This document shows positions 19,501 through 24,881 of a stretch of DNA of 24,881 nt, one piece after another. The notes below the pieces were generated by a model. It did no database searches. It was given only the letters and a program-made list of their open reading frames with translations, and had not been told where the DNA came from. Numbering within the stretch: position 1 is the stretch's first letter; every line of letters begins with the position of its first letter. Source of the stretch: Gnetum montanum (lineage: Eukaryota; Streptophyta; Gnetopsida; Gnetales; Gnetaceae); the NCBI GenBank assembly GCA_015680685.1, contig MNCI01009508.1, positions 233,958-258,838 on the forward strand, written 5' to 3'. The translations under genes and the position numbers were made by a program.

Positions 19501-19784
19501 TAAACTAAACTGAACTAACAAAAGTAAAACTCACCAGCTATGGGTTGAACAATACGCGGTGCAGTTCGCCTGGGATTGAGGGGTGGAACACTGGTTAAGT
19601 AACAAAATCTGTTGTGGGTTTGTTTGAGTTTGAGATTCCGTAAAGCTGTAGCAGACGCGTACAAGGAGGAGGTGCAGGAGACACTTCTAGACATGGATAC
19701 CTTGTTGGTCTTAAGCGGTGACCCAGGTAGAGCCACAGAAGTTTGAATGCTCAATAACCTCATCTGCTGCACCACAGACGCCAT
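16592..19784 (-). CDS. RPL28: Plastid large-subunit ribosomal protein bL28 (RPL28), nuclear gene
   Basis: Two exons, 19784-19535 and 16824-16592, joined by a phase-1 GT-AG intron (donor GCTG|GTGAGT, acceptor TTTAATCAG), give 160 residues. Exon 1 encodes a Ser/Thr/Arg-rich, acid-poor N-terminus ([19 protein letters not shown]) typical of a chloroplast transit peptide. The join reads [17 protein letters not shown], the bL28 start motif. The rest has [34 protein letters not shown] and [17 protein letters not shown], all hallmark bL28 blocks. It belongs to the plastid 50S subunit; in Arabidopsis plastid L28 is needed for normal embryo and seedling development. Length fits plant homologues (about 143-160). 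The start is the first ATG of the exon and gives the transit peptide. Confidence 0.95.
18074..18199. repeat. MITE-like foldback with 22-bp terminal inverted repeats
   Basis: The arms 18074-18095 and 18178-18199 are inverted repeats matching at 20 of 22 positions (core CTATTACAC and GTGTAATAG). Between them is a smaller hairpin AGTGTTG-TG-CAACACT (18131-18146). The compact size of 126 bp fits a nonautonomous DNA-transposon remnant. A flanking target duplication was not confirmed. Confidence 0.55.
18503..18591. repeat. 45-bp tandem duplication
   Basis: TCTCTGTTTTATTCTTRCAA followed by TAAGAGATGATTG occurs twice with period 45. One unit has a 1-bp indel and a few substitutions. Confidence 0.85.
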
Positions 19785-20287
19785 TAACGCACCTCTTCTC
19801 CTTTCTCCTTATCCAGACTTGAATCAATACCTTCCTGCTGTTGGTATTGGGATTTTAAGCGGCAGAAGAACTACCGTGCTAGCATTTTTACCGGACCATG
19901 TTCTTCACCATGTGAGTGTGGTAATTCCTCCACGGGTATCTAAGTTGTCTTAAGATCGTGCTTCGAATTGTTGGATGGTTTATTGGTTGTCTTGCCTATG
20001 GCCCTTCAGGGCGCCTCCTAGCTCATTGGAGCCCTCAACCAGTAAGTCGGTAACTAAATCTCTCTTTGGTACTTTTATGTTCGTGGGTTCTCTCATTGCC
20101 TTCCATTAACATCTACATGGGCATCAATGAGGTATGAAACGTGGGGGTGTTTTACTTTTAAAAAATAAATATATTAAAAAAAATTCAGAATACAAAGGAA
20201 GAGGAACACTATAGAGGAGAAACTCCAAAACATGACATGATTTGTATAACTTACATTTTATTAGTGCACTAAAGAGGATTCAAAACC
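19785..20287 (-). promoter_or_regulatory. RPL28 5' flank / promoter region
   Basis: Position upstream of the RPL28 ATG on the minus strand. No convincing TATA box is seen close to the ATG, and two CCAAT pentamers occur on the minus strand (near 19975 and 20030). The short plus-strand frame at 19747-19953 has no known domain. Assignment is by position. Confidence 0.35.
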
Positions 20288-20303
20288 AAGTAAATGTATG
20301 TAC
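20288..20303. repeat. SINE target site duplication, left copy
   Basis: AAGTAAATGTATGTAC, identical to 20437-20452, flanks the SINE at 20304-20436. Confidence 0.88.
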
Positions 20304-20436
20304 AAACCGAAATAATAGTAATATAGGTATATATAATCCAATTAGAACTTTATAACTCACCATTATCCATCAAAATTGAATACATAACTTAGAGTTTTCA
20401 AATCAAAAAGCTTACCACTAGGCTAACACCTCATTT
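20304..20436 (-). mobile_element. tRNA-derived SINE with perfect 16-bp target duplication
   Basis: The minus strand begins AAATGAGGTGTTAGCCTAGT, including a textbook A box TAGCCTAGTGG (20415-20425). A decayed B box (TATTCAATTTTG) lies about 43 bp further on, at roughly 20373-20382. The 133-bp body ends in T-rich sequence and is bounded on both sides by the same 16-bp direct repeat, the hallmark of LINE-assisted insertion. Its A box resembles those of known plant SINEs, but the body was not matched to a named family. Confidence 0.8.
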
Positions 20437-20452
20437 AAGTAAATGTATGTAC
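20437..20452. repeat. SINE target site duplication, right copy
   Basis: Perfect copy of the 16 bp at 20288-20303. Confidence 0.88.
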
Positions 20453-20769
20453 CCTCTAGATATATAAACAACAACAAAAATTTGTAAAAATTAAGCAAAA
20501 TATATGACACACACAATGCAAGTCTCATGGCTTTTGCACACGACTTTGTTGTGCCATGCATTACTGTAAATCATACAATGTAATGGGCTATGCACAAGCT
20601 TGAATTTGTGCAATGACCAAAAGAATAAAAAAAAATGTTAAAATATGTTCACCATTGTATATGGCAAACTTTTATAACAAGGAAAACCATAAACCAATCC
20701 ACAACGTTTCATGGGTCATTCATGTAACCAATCCATGTACATTCCATTACCATCTTGACTATGCTTATG
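20453..20769. other. AT-rich intergenic DNA, no gene recognised
   Basis: No protein-like frame, RNA or repeat of known type was found here. It lies between the SINE and the foldback. Confidence 0.5.
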
Positions 20770-20841
20770 TGTGTTCCTAGGTCCTACCCTTGCGTGCCAA
20801 CAAGTGCCTATTGGCAAGTAGGGGTAGGACCTAGAGACACA
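20770..20841. repeat. Foldback hairpin, 30-bp arms, 12-nt loop
   Basis: Arms 20770-20799 and 20812-20841 are inverted repeats matching at 25 of 30 positions, with the uninterrupted core CTAGGTCCTACCC / GGGTAGGACCTAG. It could be a MITE core or a small-RNA precursor; no known miRNA was recognised in the arms. Confidence 0.7.
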
Positions 20842-20893
20842 TGTTTAAATAATACAAAAAATATTTTGTGTGAACCAACCTGCATAGACTAGT

Positions 20894-21762
20894 TGATAAA
20901 TCCAAAAATTTTGAGCCAACGATAGCATATCTACAATGTCATAAATACATTATTGTATTTCACCATATGTTATTGTATAAACGATATCATGGGATGTGTG
21001 CCAGCCTATATAAGCAACACTTGGGCACACGAATCCATAGTAGAGTTGATAGCTTAGTAACATAACTCTTTCAATTTGTCTTCTTGAATTCAGTACTTAG
21101 CAATGTGTGCTTGCAGTGTGATGTTGAGTGATTGAACGAAATCTTTATTCAAGTGTGATGTACTTAGACACATTGCATGATCAGCAATAAAGATCAAGAT
21201 TACTCTATATCATTATAGCAACACTTTGTTTTATTTTTATTTTTAATTAGTTTATTGTTTACTATTTTCATAGTTAATGTTTACAATTACTTGCAATTTA
21301 CTTTTAATGTCATTAAGCAGAATGAGTACAACTAATCTCAAGCACATAAGTATAACTACTTGGTAACCCAATAGTACTATTACTTGGTACCCTCAGTAGT
21401 GAGGTGCCTAATAATCCCAATAGTAGTTGCACAAAGTTCAAGGTGTGACCAGAAGATTAGAACCGACTACTCATTGCACGGGCTAGTTTAGATTTGTTTT
21501 ATTGTTACTTAGATTTAGAAACTTTTACCTTCACTTTATGTTTATTAGGAGCACAATGGCTAATACAACATCAATATCATATACCTCACTATGAGTTAAA
21601 CCATATGCATTGATTTTACTAGCTCACATGGGAAGACAATGATTGCGAATGCTAACTAATTACAAGTATAATCACATTGCCTTATCTACGAAGTTCGATT
21701 GGGATTGCATGTGAACACTCATATCTTGTATGATTGGGTGTTGGATACTCCACTGCTCATCA
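20894..21762 (+). mobile_element. LTR C, tRNA-Asp-type gypsy element
   Basis: This LTR has a 14-bp-periodic array (20920-20997), a TATATAAG box (21007-21014), ACACTTGGGCACA, CTTTATTCAAGTG, GCAATAAAGATCAAG, GAATGAGTACAACT and CTTGGTAAC repeats, shared with the LTRs at 1074, 346 and 22065. It ends GCTCATCA at 21762, directly before a primer-binding site, so it is a 5' LTR. The 5' end (TGATAAATCC) is estimated; the 3' end is firm. Confidence 0.78.
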
Positions 21763-21763
21763 T

Positions 21764-21781
21764 TGGCATTATTGCCGAGGA
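21764..21781 (+). other. Primer-binding site of element C (tRNA-Asp type)
   Basis: TGGCATTATTGCCGAGGA matches the complement of the plant tRNA-Asp 3' end (TGGCGCCGTTGCCGGGGA) at 14 of 18 bases. All four differences are C-to-T or G-to-A transitions, as expected from decay of methylated DNA. Confidence 0.75.
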
Positions 21782-22064
21782 TAAGTCAATGTTATACTAA
21801 GTAAGTAATTTTTCAAAGTTTGTTGTATCAGAACCTAATTCTAATCTTCACAACCTTAATATAAAGCACACTTAACATAAATTGTCGGAAAATGATAACA
21901 TGGCTACACATAATGATTAATCATCACCTGCGAAGGACATAAGAAAGAGTAGTGATAGAATTGTTGATGAAGAAGACTGGGGAATGCCAATGTAGACACG
22001 AATTACTTATGCTCACACTGATCCATATCATCTAGACTTCAACTTCATATTCTACTAGGATAGA
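21782..22064 (+). mobile_element. Internal remnant of element C, interrupted by element D
   Basis: Leader and possible gag start of element C between its primer site and the TG terminus of LTR D. A short ATG frame near 21900 is broken by stops. No full gene is present. Confidence 0.5.
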
Positions 22065-22074
22065 TGATGAGCCG

Positions 22075-22144
22075 CGATATCGTGTACGTGATATTGCGTA
22101 CACGATATCATGTACGTGATATTGCATACGCGATATCGTAGCCC
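22075..22144 (+). repeat. Five-unit 14-bp palindromic tandem array in U3
   Basis: Units are CGATATCGTGTACG, TGATATTGCGTACA, CGATATCATGTACG, TGATATTGCATACG and CGATATCGTAGCCC. Each centres on a GATATC/GATATT palindrome, with GTAC between units, and the array ends 11 bp before the TATA box. Likely a cis-regulatory array of the retrotransposon; binding factor unknown. Confidence 0.85.
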
Positions 22145-22155
22145 ACTGCAATGTC

Positions 22156-22163
22156 TATAAATA
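22156..22163 (+). promoter_or_regulatory. TATA box of LTR D
   Basis: TATAAATA directly downstream of the 14-bp array. The same box occurs at the same place in LTR A (251-258, minus) and LTR B (1473-1480, minus). Confidence 0.75.
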
Positions 22164-22885
22164 AGAGGCAACTTTCCCTATTCTAGGCACTTAGATTTAG
22201 ACCCTTAGCCAAACTATAGCAGTTTTACCATTCTAGAGTTAGAATAATTTCCATGTGCCCCCAGTAGGAGTCTTAAAGTGAACGGATCTTTATTCGAGCA
22301 AATTGTATCTAAGCACACATTTGTGCACGGCAAGAAAGACGAACTTTCTGATAAACCTTGCAGCATGTGGACTAAGCTAAATAGGAATTAATTATTGTTA
22401 AATGTTTAAATGCTTTCCTAGATAATTAATCTCTCTCAACCCTTGACTTTCCTAGTTAAGTGCACTCAATACGATCGCTTTGAGCACGTGTGTAACGCTT
22501 GGTAACCCAATAACGAGTAGCATTTGGTAATCCCAGCAGCGTTGCACTGGTTCAGGGTGTGTGCGGCAAGTGGGAACGGATACTGGTGCTAGGACAATTA
22601 GAACTTAGTTAGTGAATAGTTAATGAAAGTAAGTTACTTAGTTCTCTTCACATTCCCCTATTAACATAAGACATTAAAAAGATAAAAGATATAAAAATCA
22701 TATACCTTAAGCTTACTTAACCATACAACCGTGACAATACAAGTAAGTTTGGGAAGACAATGATTGATTAACCTTAAGTGTTCCATTAAGGCACGTAAGC
22801 ACTTAGTTCTTGGAGTTCAACTGGATCGCGTGTGAAACGCTCGTATTTGTATGGTTGAGTGTAGGGGTACCTCGCCACTCATCAT

Positions 22886-22903
22886 TGGCACCATTGTCGA
22901 GGA
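22886..22903 (+). other. Primer-binding site of element D (tRNA-Asp type)
   Basis: TGGCACCATTGTCGAGGA, 14 of 18 bases as in the tRNA-Asp primer site, all differences being transitions. It sits one base after the LTR end, as usual. Primer use of this type is typical of plant Ty3/gypsy Athila/Tat-like elements. Confidence 0.8.
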
Positions 22904-23029
22904 CTTAGTTGTTTGTGTGCTACATAGAACATAGGAGATCATTCATATTGTTGGGACGCTAGAACGAACCCTTACGGTCAATCAGGGAAAGATAAGACAA
23001 CAGTAGACAACACACTGAACAAGACAAAA

Positions 23030-24881
23030 ATGTCTTCTTCTTCGCACAAAAGCACTTCACTACCTAGGACTCACACAAGAGATAGTCGGTGGCACAACAC
23101 ACATAACCAAGCTCCACCAATGCCTCAACAGTTCTATGTGGTATATATTCATCACGATGAGTATGTACCTGACTTTACCTTTATTCTCCATCAAGATGAA
23201 CAACTGCGTTGGAGAGACTTGGAGGGTAGCATAGTGTTGCCTCCAAATCGAGCAGTCCCCAACATGCTTCTTCGTGCTCTCACGCGAGTAGGCATGTCAC
23301 AGTTATACGTGGAATACATTGCATGCGATTATGACACAAGGGATTACCATCCCACAGAAGCACAACATCAAAGGGACTTACGACAGGAGAGATACTATAC
23401 CTCGTTGAAGGGCAAAGGACCCCATAACGCTCCACCTGTCTTAAGCGAAATTGAGGGTGGTGAACCTATTTCAATAGGTTCTCCACAAAATGATGTTCCC
23501 CCTCCTAACGATGGTTAGGAGGTGGTGTATTAGAACCTTCACTCCATGGTTCACAACCCTGGTTCTGATCCCCACAAACACCAAGTGTTCAACGAGGGAA
23601 CACAAACATGTGATAAGGGCGAGTAGTCTAATCATAATCACGACCGAGGCTGAGACCATCGAAGAGAAGGTAGGAAACATCGTCATAGTGATGGTTCTCC
23701 TTCTTCTTCACCTTCACCATCACATTCACCCTCTCCTTCAGTATCAGGATGCAGTCATAAGGAACCAAACTGTGAGGATAAAGATAAACAGGGTGAGAAA
23801 CATCGACGAGAGAGTCAAGAAGGAGAACGAGGGCACTCTAGAGAATCACGGCATAGAAGAAGGGAGAGTAGGGAACCACGTAGACATCACAGACGCTATG
23901 AATGAAATGACCACAAAGAACCCCTACTCGTAACCTGAAGCATGTTAGATATCACAGAGGTTGTAAGAATTCCCACAAGGCACCAAAAAGATAACAAGAT
24001 CAAGAAGTTAAACATGAATAACATCCCACGATTTGAGGGGGGATACAACGCTAATCCTCAGAACCACTTACAAGCATTTTACGATGCATGTGCCTTGTAG
24101 AACATCAAGAATGAATGGCAAAAACTAAAGTTATTCCCAAGGACAATAGTAAAAGAAGCGAAAAGCTAGTACTGGTCCTTAGAACCAGAATCCATTCGAA
24201 GGTGAAGTACGATGCTAGAACTGTTTAATGATAAGTATCAAACGTACTCCCAGGTGTCCAACCTACGAAAGAAAATCCAAGGATGGAAGTAGGGAAGTCA
24301 TGAACCCTTAGATGCTACTATGGGCCGATATTATGTACTGTTACATCATTGCCCGAGCCATGGTTACTCGTAGCAGGATCAACTACGCCATCTCATAGAT
24401 GGACTTAGTCATGAAACAAGAAGAACCTTGGAACATATGCCTAAGGGAGATTATCAGAGCTTAGGTCCCATCAGGTTCATAGATTGCTAGAGTAAGTAGC
24501 CAAGGAATAAGGAGAGCTATGTAAGAGAGAAAGTGCCGAGGAGTACAACCGAGATCCTTCCCTCCGAAAAAGGGGAGTAAGATTCTGTGAGGAAGAGGAA
24601 GAGTCACCACTCGAAGAGATGGTGAATATGAAAACCTTGCCACTCCAAAAATTAACAACAGAAGTGTCGGCAAAGGTAGACCAAATGTGGGACTCCCTAG
24701 ATAGTAGATTTGAGACCATTCTTAAAAGTTTAGAGAAGTCTAAGGAGCAAGGTAGTGACTATGACAAAAAGAAAAAGAGGGACATGGACCATGCACGTAA
24801 CAAAGGTAAGGGTAAAATGACCATCACCGAAGAGGTTGTGGATTCTAATACGGATAATGATGGTGGATGTGAGATATGCCA
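23030..24881 (+). pseudogene. Broken gag of element D (Athila/Tat-like Ty3/gypsy)
   Basis: The leader of 126 nt after the primer site ends at an ATG (23030) opening 162 codons to a TAG at 23516. Beyond it, frames shift: a Ser/Pro then Arg/His-rich tract (about 23690-23910) and, from about 24020, a retrotransposon gag domain with PRFEGGYNANPQNHLQAFYD, LFPRTIVKEA, YWSLEPESI, LELFNDKYQ, HHCPSHGY and ETRRTLEHMPKGDY. In-frame stops occur throughout. The capsid function is therefore lost. The window ends before any protease or pol. Weak similarity of the first 162 residues to other proteins was not recognised. Confidence 0.8.

Larger units (their letters stand above)
16825..19534 (-). other. RPL28 intron (2710 bp)
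   Basis: It separates the transit-peptide exon from the ribosomal-domain exon. It holds a foldback element (18074-18199) and a 45-bp tandem duplication (18503-18591). Otherwise it is AT-rich with no gene seen; the short frame at 19213-19461 has no family features. Confidence 0.88.
22065..22884 (+). mobile_element. LTR D (complete 820-bp 5' LTR)
   Basis: It starts TGATGAG and ends CTCATCA, a perfect 7-bp terminal inverted repeat, and is followed after one base by a primer site. Inside, in order, are a five-unit 14-bp array (22075-22144), TATAAATA (22156-22163), CTTTATTCGAGCA, AAACCTTGCAGCA, CTTGGTAACCC repeats and a GGTACCTCG block. LTR A at 1-345 is its closest relative in the window. The downstream LTR is beyond the window. 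Confidence 0.88.

Noticed and set aside
21823-21834. TTGTATCAGAAC as an initiator-Met primer site
   Set aside because: It resembles TGGTATCAGAGC but lies 60 bp after a proper LTR end and tRNA-Asp primer site, with no LTR end next to it.

Overview
This is nuclear DNA from a plant, most likely a seed plant. It is AT-rich. Two intron-containing genes are plant-specific (an NPG-family TPR protein and a nuclear-encoded plastid ribosomal protein with a transit peptide), and both flanks are nested LTR retrotransposons and tRNA-derived SINE-like repeats. Long introns (5.8 kb and 2.7 kb) filled with transposon remains point to a large, repeat-rich genome. The species cannot be read from the sequence. 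I found no bacterial or phage features.

Layout. Positions 1-3141 hold a stack of retrotransposon pieces. A decayed minus-strand Ty3/gypsy element (initiator-Met-type primer site at 3131-3141, gag at about 2560-1660) is interrupted by a minus-strand LTR (1074-1629). That LTR abuts a plus-strand LTR of the same superfamily (346-1073), which abuts another minus-strand LTR (1-345). Positions 2680-4365 carry three SINE-like repeats in AT-rich DNA. Positions 4450-5507 are the upstream region and probable 5' leader of the first gene.

Positions 6179-15415 (+) encode an NPGR1-like protein of 718 residues in five coding exons, plus a probable 5'UTR exon. Its 5801-bp intron contains a fossil Ty1/copia pol on the minus strand (integrase, probable RT, RNase H) and several SINE-like units. 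Positions 16592-19784 (-) encode plastid ribosomal protein bL28 (RPL28) in two exons: transit peptide in exon 1, ribosomal domain in exon 2. The two genes converge, with stop codons 1176 bp apart.

Beyond RPL28, 20304-20436 is a SINE with a perfect 16-bp target duplication, followed by a 30-bp foldback. From 20894 to the window end there are two plus-strand LTR elements. Both have tRNA-Asp-type primer sites; the second (LTR 22065-22884, broken gag from 23030) appears inserted into the first.

Function. The two genes look like ordinary housekeeping loci with no evident pathway link: one probably a scaffold of the plasma-membrane PI4K-alpha complex, the other part of plastid translation. The most unusual signal is in the LTRs. 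The four copies with U3 present carry, just upstream of the TATA box, a tandem array of about 14-bp units centred on GATATC-like palindromes, kept even between diverged subfamilies.
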